Below, in pieces: positions 27,830 through 35,643 of a stretch of 52,204 nucleotides of DNA (position 1 is its first letter; each line of letters starts with the position of its first letter). The translations under genes were made by a program, and so were the position numbers. Source of the DNA: TMED23 sp964643045 (GTDB lineage: Bacteria > Pseudomonadota > Alphaproteobacteria > Rhodospirillales > UBA2165); the NCBI GenBank assembly GCA_964643045.1, contig CAZXSC010000007.1, forward strand, positions 1-52,204, read 5' to 3'. The notes beneath the pieces were generated by a model that was not told the origin of the DNA, did not search any database, and saw only the letters and a program-made list of their open reading frames with translations.

Positions 27830-29050
27830 GTGAGAACAGCAGTAATAACCGGACTAGGTATTATATCCTGTATTGGAAATAATAAGGAAGAGGTTGTTAA
27901 ATCGTTGCGAGAAGCAAAGTCAGGTATTTCTTATTCTCAAGAATTTGCTGAAATGGGTTTTCGAAGCCAAGTTTGGGGTAAGCCAAATATTGATGTGGCC
28001 GAGCATATTGAAAGGCGGGATAGGCGTTTCATGGGTGAAGGTGCCGCATATAACTATATTGCTATGAGTCATGCGATCGAAGATTCTGGGCTTGGCGAAG
28101 ATGATATTTCAAATGAGCGGACTGGTTTGATTATGAGTTCAGGCGGTCCTTCGGTGGTAAATTTAATTGCTGCTGCTGATACGGCGCGAAATCGGGGCCC
28201 TAAGAAGGTCAGCCCATTTATGGTACCACGTACCATGTCGTCTACTAACTCAGCAACTTTGGCAACACCTTTTAAAATTAAAGGCGTCAATTATTCAATA
28301 ACATCGGCTTGTTCTACCTCAGCCCACTGCATTGGTAATGCTGCTGAATTGGTCCAGTGGGGCAAACAAGATATAGTCTTCGCCGGCGGTGGAGAAGAGC
28401 TCGGTTGGGGTATGTCCGTAATGTTTGATGCGATGCCAGCTCTTTCTTCAGGTTACAATGAAACTCCGGAAAAGGCTTCACGTGCGTTTGATTCTGCGCG
28501 TGATGGTTTTGTTATAGCCGGTGGCGCTGGTGTAGTTGTGATTGAGGAATTTGAGCATGCTAAGAAAAGAGACGCTAAAATTTATGGCGAAGTCGCAGGC
28601 TATGGAGCGACTTCTGATGGGTACGATATGGTACAACCTTCTGGTGAAGGAGCTGTTCGTTGTATGCAACAAGCAATGTCAACGATTAGCCATCCTATTG
28701 ATTATGTAAACACTCATGGTACATCGACACCGGTTGGTGACGTTAAAGAGCTTGCTGCGTTGCGGGAAGTTTTTGGAGATAAGACACCATACTTTAATTC
28801 AACAAAGTCTTTAACCGGGCATTCGTTGGGAGCCACAGGTGTACAAGAAGCTATTTATTCATTGCTGATGATGGAAAATAATTTTATTTGTGAGTCGGCT
28901 AATATTGACGAGCTAGAGCCAGAAGTTGGTGATATGCCTATTGTGCGCAAACGGATGGATAATAAGATTATTAACATAGCAATGTCTAATAGTTTTGGTT
29001 TTGGTGGCACTAATGCATGTTTGGTATTTGCTAACGTCGAGGTGGCATAG
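27830..29050 (+). CDS. fabB: 3-oxoacyl-[ACP] synthase I
   Basis: Condensing enzyme that elongates the cis-3-decenoyl product of FabA. The Cys-His-His triad is complete: Cys in TSACSTSAHC (near residue 162), His in VNTHGTSTPVGD (near 295) and His in LTGHSLGATG (near 330). 406 residues is normal. The start is GTG at 27830, following a GAGGG ribosome-binding site. fabI follows 5 bp after its stop. Confidence 0.97.
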   Translation: MRTAVITGLGIISCIGNNKEEVVKSLREAKSGISYSQEFAEMGFRSQVWGKPNIDVAEHIERRDRRFMGEGAAYNYIAMSHAIEDSGLGEDDISNERTGLIMSSGGPSVVNLIAAADTARNRGPKKVSPFMVPRTMSSTNSATLATPFKIKGVNYSITSACSTSAHCIGNAAELVQWGKQDIVFAGGGEELGWGMSVMFDAMPALSSGYNETPEKASRAFDSARDGFVIAGGAGVVVIEEFEHAKKRDAKIYGEVAGYGATSDGYDMVQPSGEGAVRCMQQAMSTISHPIDYVNTHGTSTPVGDVKELAALREVFGDKTPYFNSTKSLTGHSLGATGVQEAIYSLLMMENNFICESANIDELEPEVGDMPIVRKRMDNKIINIAMSNSFGFGGTNACLVFANVEVA

Positions 29051-29055
29051 TTTTC

Positions 29056-29856
29056 ATGTCAGATGTTAATGGTATTATGTCGGGTAAACGCGGCATTATT
29101 ATGGGCGTTGCAAATGAACGATCAATAGCGTGGGGAATTGCTAAAGTTATTGCCGACTCTGGGGGCAAAATAGCATTTACTTATCAGAGTGAGGCTTTCG
29201 AAAGGCGTTTAAAGCCATTGGCAGAAAGTATCGGCTCGGATATTTTACTAAAATGTGATGTAGAAGAAGAAGGTAGTATCAAAGGGGTGATTGATCGACT
29301 AGCCAAGGATTGGGAATCAATTGATTTCATAGTTCACTCTCTAGCTTATTCTGACAAAGAGGAACTCAATGGACTCTATGTTGATACGACGTTGGAAAAT
29401 TTTACTAAGACCATGAGTATATCGTGCTTTTCTTTGACTGAAGTTGTAAAGGCAGCATACCCAATGATGCAAAAGAATGGTGGTAGTATTTTAACACTCA
29501 CATATTATGGTGCGGAGCGAGTGTTGCCCAATTATAATGTTATGGGCGTTGCTAAAGCCGCGCTTGAGGCTAGCGTGCGATATCTTGCGGCAGACCTTGG
29601 AGGTGACGACATAAGAGTTAATGCTATTTCAGCGGGCCCAATGCGAACTTTGGCGGGAAGTGCCATTGGAGATGCACGCAGAATATATAATATTAGTGAG
29701 ACTAATGCCCCACTGCGTCGATCGGTAAATTTAGAAGAACTTGGAAATGCCGCACTTTATTTGTTGAGCGATATGAGTGGAGCCGTTACCGGCGAAACCC
29801 ATCACGTTGATGCAGGCTACAATATTGTGGGCATGCCATATTTAGTGGGTGATTAG
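29056..29856 (+). CDS. fabI: Enoyl-[ACP] reductase (NADH), FabI type
   Basis: Last step of each fatty-acid elongation cycle and the triclosan target. This is a short-chain dehydrogenase fold with the FabI-type nucleotide loop GVANERSIAWGIAK, the catalytic Tyr in LPNYNVMGVAKAA (Y-x6-K, near residues 159-166) and the C-terminal DAGYNIVGM. 266 residues is normal. It is tightly coupled to fabB. Confidence 0.97.
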   Translation: MSDVNGIMSGKRGIIMGVANERSIAWGIAKVIADSGGKIAFTYQSEAFERRLKPLAESIGSDILLKCDVEEEGSIKGVIDRLAKDWESIDFIVHSLAYSDKEELNGLYVDTTLENFTKTMSISCFSLTEVVKAAYPMMQKNGGSILTLTYYGAERVLPNYNVMGVAKAALEASVRYLAADLGGDDIRVNAISAGPMRTLAGSAIGDARRIYNISETNAPLRRSVNLEELGNAALYLLSDMSGAVTGETHHVDAGYNIVGMPYLVGD

Positions 29857-29957
29857 AAATCAAATTGAAAAAAACTCGTTCGTCAAAAAATTAAAAACTA
29901 GATTTTTGTTTTAAGACCTTTTATTAGTGACGAAAAAGAATAGCGAGAGAAATTTTT

Positions 29958-30374
29958 ATGGAAAAAAAACGGCCCTACAGTCAAGCCATAAAGGGTCTAA
30001 AGGATGCTGGCTTAAGGCCAACTCGTCAAAGACTGGCTTTAGCAAAGTTATTATTTGAAGGTGCTGATCGTCATGTAACTGCTGAAATGCTTCATCGTGA
30101 GGCATCTGAGGCCGATGTCAGGATTTCTTTAGCTACCGTTTACAATACTTTGCATCAATTTAAGAAAGCAGGATTGCTATGTGAAATAGTCATCGAAGCC
30201 GGGCGAAGTTATTTTGACACAAATGTGGCCTACCATCATCACATGTTTGATGAAGATAGGCGTGAGTTGAAGGATATAGAAAAAGACCAAATTAGTTTAA
30301 CAGGATTGCCAGAAATTGCAGAAGGTTTGGAAGTCAGCCGGATAGATGTAATTATACGTGTGAAAAGTAATTAA
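29958..30374 (+). CDS. irr: Iron response regulator Irr (Fur superfamily)
   Basis: Irr is the alphaproteobacterial Fur-family regulator that senses iron through haem and binds Iron Control Elements. RPTRQRLALAKLLF and ISLATVYNTLHQFKKAGL form the winged helix. The histidine cluster AYHHHMFDED (near residue 92) is the haem-linked HxH site of Irr. The N-terminal GCPWHD-type haem regulatory motif of Bradyrhizobium Irr is absent, as in many other Irr proteins. 138 residues. It follows fabI by 101 bp; an ICE-like site and a rubrerythrin promoter lie directly downstream. Confidence 0.92.
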   Translation: MEKKRPYSQAIKGLKDAGLRPTRQRLALAKLLFEGADRHVTAEMLHREASEADVRISLATVYNTLHQFKKAGLLCEIVIEAGRSYFDTNVAYHHHMFDEDRRELKDIEKDQISLTGLPEIAEGLEVSRIDVIIRVKSN

Positions 30375-30403
30375 TCTATTTAAAACAGTTTATTATACTA
30401 TTT

Positions 30404-30420
30404 TCTAGAATAATTCAAAT
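30404..30420. promoter_or_regulatory. Iron Control Element-like site (putative Irr operator)
   Basis: The 17-mer TCTAGAATAATTCAAAT matches 11 of the 14 specified positions of the published rhizobial ICE consensus TTTAGAA-N3-TTCTAAA as I recall it. It ends 5 bp upstream of the -35 box of the rubrerythrin promoter and lies 30 bp after the irr stop codon. Irr binding is an inference from the site plus the neighbouring irr gene. Confidence 0.5.
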
Positions 30421-30425
30421 ATTTG

Positions 30426-30453
30426 TTGACTGGTGTTCTAGTGGAGGTATAAT
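30426..30453 (+). promoter_or_regulatory. Sigma-70-type promoter of the rubrerythrin gene
   Basis: TTGACT (30426-30431) and TATAAT (30448-30453) are separated by 16 bp, the cleanest promoter in the window. Transcription would start near 30460 and give a leader of about 85 nt, ending in a very strong AAAGGAGG ribosome-binding site (30529-30536). Confidence 0.75.
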
Positions 30454-30546
30454 GGGTCAATACTCTTTTGATATTGTGCGTATTCGTGATGATAGGTGTT
30501 AAATATTGTGGTAAATTTTTTAGTTTAGAAAGGAGGGAAGGGTCAA

Positions 30547-30966
30547 ATGCCTTCACTAAAAGGGACTGATACAGAACAAAATTTAAAAGACGCATTTGCA
30601 GGTGAATCACAAGCAAATCGCAGGTATTTGTATTTTGCACAAAAAGCCGACGTTGAGGGTTACAACGATGTTTCAACTGTGTTCCGCTCAACTGCTGAGG
30701 GAGAAACCGGCCATGCCCATGGACATCTTGAATATTTGGAAGAGACGGGTGATCCAGCCACGGGTTTGCCGATAGGTTCAACTGCTCAGAATCTGGGTGC
30801 TGCAGTTGCCGGTGAGACGCATGAGTATACTGACATGTATCCTGGGATGGCCAAAAAAGCCCGCGAAGAGGGTTTTGATGAAATTGCTGATTGGTTTGAA
30901 ACTTTAGCAAAAGCAGAGAAATCTCATGCGGGTCGCTTTCAAAAGGCTCTGGATGGGCTTGATTAA
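30547..30966 (+). CDS. Rubrerythrin-type diiron protein lacking the rubredoxin domain
   Basis: Ferritin-like four-helix protein expected to bind a diiron centre and reduce hydrogen peroxide. Iron-ligand Glu/His motifs appear in order: GESQANRRY (near residue 20), EGETGHAHGHLE (near 51-60), GETHEY (near 96) and AEKSHAGRF (near 128). At 139 residues it lacks the C-terminal CxxC...CxxC rubredoxin domain of classical rubrerythrin, so electrons must come from another protein. It has its own strong promoter and ribosome-binding site, an ICE-like site upstream and a terminator-like hairpin downstream, followed by an iron-sulfur protein and a DUF3501 gene. Confidence 0.9.
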   Translation: MPSLKGTDTEQNLKDAFAGESQANRRYLYFAQKADVEGYNDVSTVFRSTAEGETGHAHGHLEYLEETGDPATGLPIGSTAQNLGAAVAGETHEYTDMYPGMAKKAREEGFDEIADWFETLAKAEKSHAGRFQKALDGLD

Positions 30967-31011
30967 TTCTCACTATCGCCGTTTTTATAATTAAGCTTTA
31001 ATAAAAAATAA

Positions 31012-31033
31012 GGGGGCATAAAAGCCCCCCATT
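31012..31033 (+). terminator. Intrinsic terminator after the rubrerythrin gene
   Basis: GGGGGC (31012-31017) and GCCCCC (31024-31029) form a perfect stem around ATAAAA, then CATTTT follows. The short U-run suggests partial termination, which would make rubrerythrin the most abundant product while letting some transcripts reach the next two genes. Confidence 0.75.
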
Positions 31034-31073
31034 TTGCTATTTTTGTGTGAAAATTTTTTGGTATTGGTTATTT

Positions 31074-32402
31074 ATGTCTGAAGGTAGTTTAGGAACACCA
31101 ACTCGACACGAAATTCCTTGGCGAAAAGAGGGTTTTTTTGATCCTAATGAAATTGAAGCAGAGTTGCGGCGGGTTTTTGACATTTGCCATGGGTGTAGGC
31201 GCTGTTTTAATTTATGTGATAGTTTTCCGCGTTTGTTTGATTTGATTGATGAGTCGGAAAGTGGTGAGTTAGATACGGTCGACAGCAGAGACTTTAAGAG
31301 GGTAATTGATGGTTGCACTCTTTGTGACATGTGCTTTATGACTAAATGCCCTTATGTACCTCCTCATGAATTTGATCTAGATTTTCCGCATTTAGTGTTG
31401 CGGCACCGTGCTATGGAATTTTCACAAGGTAAGTCGGGATTAGCGCATAGACAGATTACGGAAACAGATCGTAATGGCAAGTTTGCGGTATTGGTAGCAG
31501 GGCTGATTAATTGGTTATCGAGCCGCAGTAATAAGATAGCGCGTACTTTATTGGAAATAATTCTGGGCATTCATAAAGATGCATACCTGCCCGTTTTTAG
31601 CAAGAAATCTTTTGAAGGTTCTGGTACGCTTGATATTAAGGGTAAAAGCCGCCGAAAAGCTGTACTTTATGCAACTTGTTTTGTTAACTACAACAGTCCT
31701 GAGATAGGCGAAGCAACCAAAGCTGTTCTTGCTAAAAATGGAATAAAAGCCGAAGTGATTTATCCCTCGTGTTGTGGGATGCCCCAACTTGAGCAAGGCA
31801 ATATTGGACGTGTTGCTGAGAATGCAAAGAAAATATCAGCTGAGCTAGCTGAATGGATAGGAAAAGGTTATGATATTATAGCTCTTGTGCCATCATGTGC
31901 ATTCATGTTGAAATTTGAATGGCCATTAATATTACCAGAAAATCCTAACGTAAAGCGTCTAAGCGAGGCAACATTTGATCCCGCCGAATACATTGTTGAT
32001 ATTGCAAAACGAGAGGGCCTTAAAGAGGGTCTAAATAATATCAATGATTCAGTAAGTTTACACCTAGCCTGCCACAGTAGGGCCCAAAATATGGGGGTAA
32101 AAGCCCTTGAGATGTTGCGTCTTATACCAGGTATAAAGGTTGATTTAATTGAGAGATGTTCGGGGCACGGCGGTTCGTGGGGCGTAATGAAAGATAATTT
32201 TGATACAGCGCTAAAAATTGGCCAGCCAGCTGCACGCAAAACCATGGAAAGCAAAGCCAACCTCGTAGTTTCGGAGTGTCCACTTGCCCGTGAACACTTG
32301 ATTCAGACTATGGAAGTATTAAACGAAAAAAATGAAATAGAAATAGAGACAAATATAAAACACCCTATTCAGCTATTGGCACGAGCTTATGGAATAAAAT
32401 AA
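31074..32402 (+). CDS. GlpC/HdrD-like iron-sulfur oxidoreductase subunit
   Basis: Electron-transfer protein of the heterodisulfide reductase D / GlpC type. Near the N-terminus are two [4Fe-4S] motifs, CHGCRRCFNLC (near residue 37) and CTLCDMCFMTKCP (near residue 81). Two cysteine-rich CCG domains follow: SCCGMPQLEQG near residue 233 and, in the second, CSGHGGSWG near residue 362, where the expected second Cys is Ser. I chose ATG 31074 (442 residues) because MSEGSLGTP precedes conserved sequence; the frame is open to 31047. No membrane segment is obvious. Its stop overlaps the start of the DUF3501 gene (TAATG). A role in reducing the adjacent rubrerythrin is inferred. Confidence 0.88.
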   Translation: MSEGSLGTPTRHEIPWRKEGFFDPNEIEAELRRVFDICHGCRRCFNLCDSFPRLFDLIDESESGELDTVDSRDFKRVIDGCTLCDMCFMTKCPYVPPHEFDLDFPHLVLRHRAMEFSQGKSGLAHRQITETDRNGKFAVLVAGLINWLSSRSNKIARTLLEIILGIHKDAYLPVFSKKSFEGSGTLDIKGKSRRKAVLYATCFVNYNSPEIGEATKAVLAKNGIKAEVIYPSCCGMPQLEQGNIGRVAENAKKISAELAEWIGKGYDIIALVPSCAFMLKFEWPLILPENPNVKRLSEATFDPAEYIVDIAKREGLKEGLNNINDSVSLHLACHSRAQNMGVKALEMLRLIPGIKVDLIERCSGHGGSWGVMKDNFDTALKIGQPAARKTMESKANLVVSECPLAREHLIQTMEVLNEKNEIEIETNIKHPIQLLARAYGIK

Positions 32403-32992
32403 TGGTACTCAAAACAGAACTTAGACGAGAAGATATACTTGATGTCGAGGTATACAACAAAATTCGCCCAGAACGGCGTAAAGAAATCGTCAATAAAAAA
32501 AAGTTACGGCGAGTGGCGGTTGGGCCTTACGCTACCTTTTATTTTGAGTCTTATGAGACAATGTGGTACCAGGTCCAGGAAATGTTACGGATTGAAAAAG
32601 GTGGTGAAACACAGCTTTCGGAGGAGCTTGAAGCATACAATCCTTTAATACCAAAAGGTAGGGAGCTTGTTGCCACGGTTATGTTTGAGATCGAAAATCC
32701 TAACATACGAGCGGAGGTATTATCTGGCTTAGGCGGTGTTGAAAATCATATGACAATTAAACTTGATGAAGAGGCTATCATCGCTACACCAGAACAAGAC
32801 GTCGATCGCACCAATGCTGACGGGAAAGCATCTTCTGTTCAATTTGTACATTTTAACTTCACGGTTGCGCAAATTGAGATGTTCAGGAATTTCAAAACCG
32901 AGATCCAAATAGGAATTAACCACCGTAAGTATGGACATATGGCTAATATTTCAAATGAAACACGGAGTGATTTAATAACAGATTTTATATAG
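32402..32992 (+). CDS. DUF3501 family protein
   Basis: A 196-residue protein that I recognise as DUF3501; its biochemical function is unknown. It has no transmembrane segment, signal peptide or cysteine. Recognisable stretches are RPERRKEIVNKKKLRRVAVGP, FESYETMWYQVQEMLRIEKGG and EIQIGINHRKYGH. Its start codon overlaps the stop of the iron-sulfur protein by one base, so the two are translationally coupled and probably act together. The rubrerythrin / CCG-domain protein / DUF3501 grouping recurs in proteobacteria. Confidence 0.85.
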   Translation: MVLKTELRREDILDVEVYNKIRPERRKEIVNKKKLRRVAVGPYATFYFESYETMWYQVQEMLRIEKGGETQLSEELEAYNPLIPKGRELVATVMFEIENPNIRAEVLSGLGGVENHMTIKLDEEAIIATPEQDVDRTNADGKASSVQFVHFNFTVAQIEMFRNFKTEIQIGINHRKYGHMANISNETRSDLITDFI

Positions 32993-33001
32993 TTTATTTA
33001 C

Positions 33002-33020
33002 CGAAAGTTTTTCGCTAGTT
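33002..33020. terminator. Weak hairpin between convergent genes
   Basis: CGAAA and TTTCG pair around GTT (33002-33014), with a TTTTT run shortly after on the plus strand, between the DUF3501 gene and the convergent SH3 gene. The stem is only 5 bp, so it is a weak candidate. Confidence 0.3.
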
Positions 33021-33021
33021 T

Positions 33022-33576
33022 TTACTTAATAGTTTCTCTGGCGTAGACACCCCAGAAATCAACACGACGAAGCCACCCCTTATGCCCACCCGCAGAGACT
33101 TTGCACCAACCAGTATTATGAGGGCATTTCCTTATTTTACCTACAACAAATGTTTCTAACTTAGCTATTGCGGAAGAATCATCATCGTCTTTTCTTCGTA
33201 TAATTTGGGGTTGGCCAATTATCATAAACATGCGGCGATTACTCAACATACTCTGATGGATCCATCCTTGAGTGCCTTCGACATCCCTTATCTTCCGCCA
33301 ATTCTCAAATTCTTGGATAATTTCTACGGGTAGGTATTTGCTTTGGTAGACCCAATCCACAGGATATCGAACCCCTGGACCCGTACGCAGATTCACTTTA
33401 TTGGATCTTAATGAAACAAATCGAGGCAGAGGTTTGCGTCTAAAATCTTTTAGTGATTTTTTTTGTTTGACTGTTCCTGATTTAGCCGTATTGGGAAAAA
33501 AAATAATTTCTGTAGGTAATATCCCAATAACTATCAAAGAAACAAAAATTTTGAAAAGTCTAATATAAGTAAACAT
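33022..33576 (-). CDS. Exported SH3-domain protein
   Basis: Conserved alphaproteobacterial secreted or periplasmic protein with two bacterial SH3 modules. An N-terminal hydrophobic stretch (about residues 5-25 of the ATG form) is a signal peptide or anchor. The first SH3 contains LRTGPGVRYPVDWVYQSKYLPVEIIQEFENWRK-type sequence ending in GWIHQSML; the second is around KCPHNTGWCKVSAGGHKGWLRR. I chose ATG 33576, preceded by AAGTGGA; a GTG three codons upstream (33585) is possible. Such SH3 proteins often bind the cell wall, but its ligand is not known. It is convergent with the DUF3501 gene. Confidence 0.85.
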   Translation of the reverse strand: MFTYIRLFKIFVSLIVIGILPTEIIFFPNTAKSGTVKQKKSLKDFRRKPLPRFVSLRSNKVNLRTGPGVRYPVDWVYQSKYLPVEIIQEFENWRKIRDVEGTQGWIHQSMLSNRRMFMIIGQPQIIRRKDDDDSSAIAKLETFVVGKIRKCPHNTGWCKVSAGGHKGWLRRVDFWGVYARETIK

Positions 33577-33797
33577 AATGTCCACTTCTGTGTTCTTATA
33601 AAAGTCTTTAACGTTTAATTGTATATAATGATAATATTAACATGGCCTTAAGTCTTGTGATGCCATAAACCTTTTTTAGTAATACTAATAATGGTTCTAA
33701 AATTTAACAAACAATGAGCTTCAGATGTAGGGGGTGTGGACAAAACCGATTCTGATTGGTATTTCCAAAGACAGAATTAATTTGGAGAGAAGTGCAG

Positions 33798-34814
33798 GTG
33801 TCAGAATTTCAGTTAAATGAACAATCAGATATTCTAGGAAAACCCAAAGTTGTTGTAACACGAAAGCTACCAGAACCGGTTGAAACGCGAATGATGGAGC
33901 TTTTTGATACTCGCTTAAATTTGGATGATGTTCCGCTAACTCATGATGAATTAATAATGGCTGTACAGTCGGCGGAGATTCTAGTTCCAACAGTAACTGA
34001 TAATGTTGATTCCGAAATTATAAACTCAGCCGGAAATCAGTTGCGTATGATAGCTAATTTTGGTGCCGGTGTTGATCATATCGACCTTAATGCGGCGGCA
34101 ACAAAAGGAGTTGTTATTACTAACACACCAGATGTTCTGACCGAGGATACAGCTGATCTCACCATGGCATTAATATTGATGACGCCTCGGCGAATGGGTG
34201 AAGGTGAACGAATCGTTCGCGGTAATAAATGGTCCGGATGGACCCCCACTTATTTAATGGGCCATCGTATCAATGGAAAGCGATTGGGTATTATAGGTAT
34301 GGGGAGGATAGGCACGGCAGTTGCTGAGCGTGCGCGAGGATTTGGGGTCGCCGTACACTATCATAACCGCAATAGAACGTCAGAAGATGTTGAAAAAAAA
34401 TTAGAAGTTACTTATTGGGAGAGCCTGGATCAAATGCTCGCTCATATGGATATTATTGTTGTGACTTGCCCCTCGACCCCGGCCACATACCATTTGTTGT
34501 CTGCACGCCGACTTCAACTTTTACAACCCACAAGTTATATAATTAACACATCTCGTGGTAATATTATTGATGAAGATGCATTAGTTAGATTGTTAGAAGC
34601 GGGCGCTATAGCCGGAGCAGGTCTAGATGTTTTCGAAAATGAGCCAGTAATTAATCCTAAGCTTCTCGAAATGCAGAATGTAGTATTATTACCTCACATA
34701 GGATCTTCAACAATTGAGGGTAGGATTGCTATGGGTGAGCGAGTAATTGTAAATGTAAAAAGCTTTATTGATGGTCATAAGGCCCCCAACCGAGTGCTTG
34801 AAACCTTGCTATAA
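33798..34814 (+). CDS. D-2-hydroxyacid dehydrogenase (glyoxylate/hydroxypyruvate reductase type)
   Basis: NAD(P)H-dependent reductase of the D-isomer-specific 2-hydroxyacid dehydrogenase family, most like GyaR/D-glycerate dehydrogenase. The Rossmann loop is GMGRIGTAVAERARGFG, and the catalytic Arg, Glu and His are seen in NTSRGNIIDE, FENEPVI and LLPHIGSS. I chose GTG 33798 (338 residues), with GGAGAG 8 nt upstream; the frame extends further to 33756 but the added sequence is not family-like. Substrate specificity (glyoxylate, hydroxypyruvate or other) cannot be read from sequence. It is convergent with moeB. Confidence 0.9.
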   Translation: MSEFQLNEQSDILGKPKVVVTRKLPEPVETRMMELFDTRLNLDDVPLTHDELIMAVQSAEILVPTVTDNVDSEIINSAGNQLRMIANFGAGVDHIDLNAAATKGVVITNTPDVLTEDTADLTMALILMTPRRMGEGERIVRGNKWSGWTPTYLMGHRINGKRLGIIGMGRIGTAVAERARGFGVAVHYHNRNRTSEDVEKKLEVTYWESLDQMLAHMDIIVVTCPSTPATYHLLSARRLQLLQPTSYIINTSRGNIIDEDALVRLLEAGAIAGAGLDVFENEPVINPKLLEMQNVVLLPHIGSSTIEGRIAMGERVIVNVKSFIDGHKAPNRVLETLL

Positions 34815-34841
34815 AACTATGGAGTATTGTGCAAGAATTAA

Positions 34842-35636
34842 TTAATGGGCTGATAAATCTGTAATGGTGGCGCCTTGGCTGCACAATTTGCATTTTGGGT
34901 CGGGCTTAATTTTTATTTTGCGGAATACTGTGTGTAATCCATCAAAAATTATTATTGATCCAGCTAAGCTTTCTCCATAGCCTGTAATTTCTTTTAGAAT
35001 TTCTGCTGCTTGAAGCGAGCCAATTATGCCACAAATTGCTCCCAATACTCCTACTTCAGCGCAGGTTGGAATCAGATTAGGAGGCGGTGCCTCGGGGTAA
35101 AGACACCTATAGCACGGATAGCCATTTTCCGCTTCTTTGTTGGCTTTAAAGACGGAAAGTTGGCCATCAAACCTCAAAATTGCACCCGATACGAGAGTTC
35201 TTTTCTCCAAATAACACGCGTCCATTAACAAGAACCGGGTGGCAAAATTATCGCTACAGTCAGACACTATGTCATAATTTGATATCAATTCCCGGGCATT
35301 ATTTTTTTGCAGGCGTTCTTGATGTTCAATAACATCCACTTCGGGATTGATCTCGGTGATTGCAATTTTAGCGCTCACAACTTTTTTTAAACCTATTCGT
35401 CCTGTTGTATGTATGACTTGTCTTTGTAAATTGCTAAGATCAACGACGTCATCGTCTACGATACCAATAGTACCGACACCAGCTGCCGCAAGGTACTGAA
35501 TTATTGGTGTGCCGAGTCCACCAGCCCCAATGACCAGAACTTTTGTCTTTTCTATTTTGGCCTGACCAGCTCCCCCGATTTCCGGAAGCAGTATGTGTCT
35601 TTCGTAACGCTCTATTTGGCTGTCGGTTAAAGGCAT
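34842..35636 (-). CDS. moeB: MoeB/ThiF-family sulfur-carrier adenylyltransferase
   Basis: E1-like enzyme that adenylates the C-terminal Gly-Gly of a sulfur carrier such as MoaD or ThiS. It shows RYERHILLPEIGGAGQAKI, the nucleotide loop GAGGLGTPIIQYLAAAGVG, the conserved DNFATR, and two CxxC zinc motifs (CYRC and CKLC). No rhodanese domain is present. I chose ATG 35636 (264 residues), 7 bp after the cysK stop, since MPLTDSQIERYERHILL matches family N-termini; the open frame extends to 35714 inside cysK. Coupling to cysK suggests a shared role in sulfur flow. MoeB versus ThiF is not decided. Confidence 0.9.
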   Translation of the reverse strand: MPLTDSQIERYERHILLPEIGGAGQAKIEKTKVLVIGAGGLGTPIIQYLAAAGVGTIGIVDDDVVDLSNLQRQVIHTTGRIGLKKVVSAKIAITEINPEVDVIEHQERLQKNNARELISNYDIVSDCSDNFATRFLLMDACYLEKRTLVSGAILRFDGQLSVFKANKEAENGYPCYRCLYPEAPPPNLIPTCAEVGVLGAICGIIGSLQAAEILKEITGYGESLAGSIIIFDGLHTVFRKIKIKPDPKCKLCSQGATITDLSAH

Positions 35637-35643
35637 TTGAGCT

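Noticed and set aside
30398..30973. 191-codon open frame on the minus strand fully covering the rubrerythrin gene
   Set aside because: It is rich in His, Gln, Pro and Leu in a pattern typical of the reverse complement of a real gene, it has no recognisable domain or ribosome-binding site, and the plus-strand rubrerythrin is certain.
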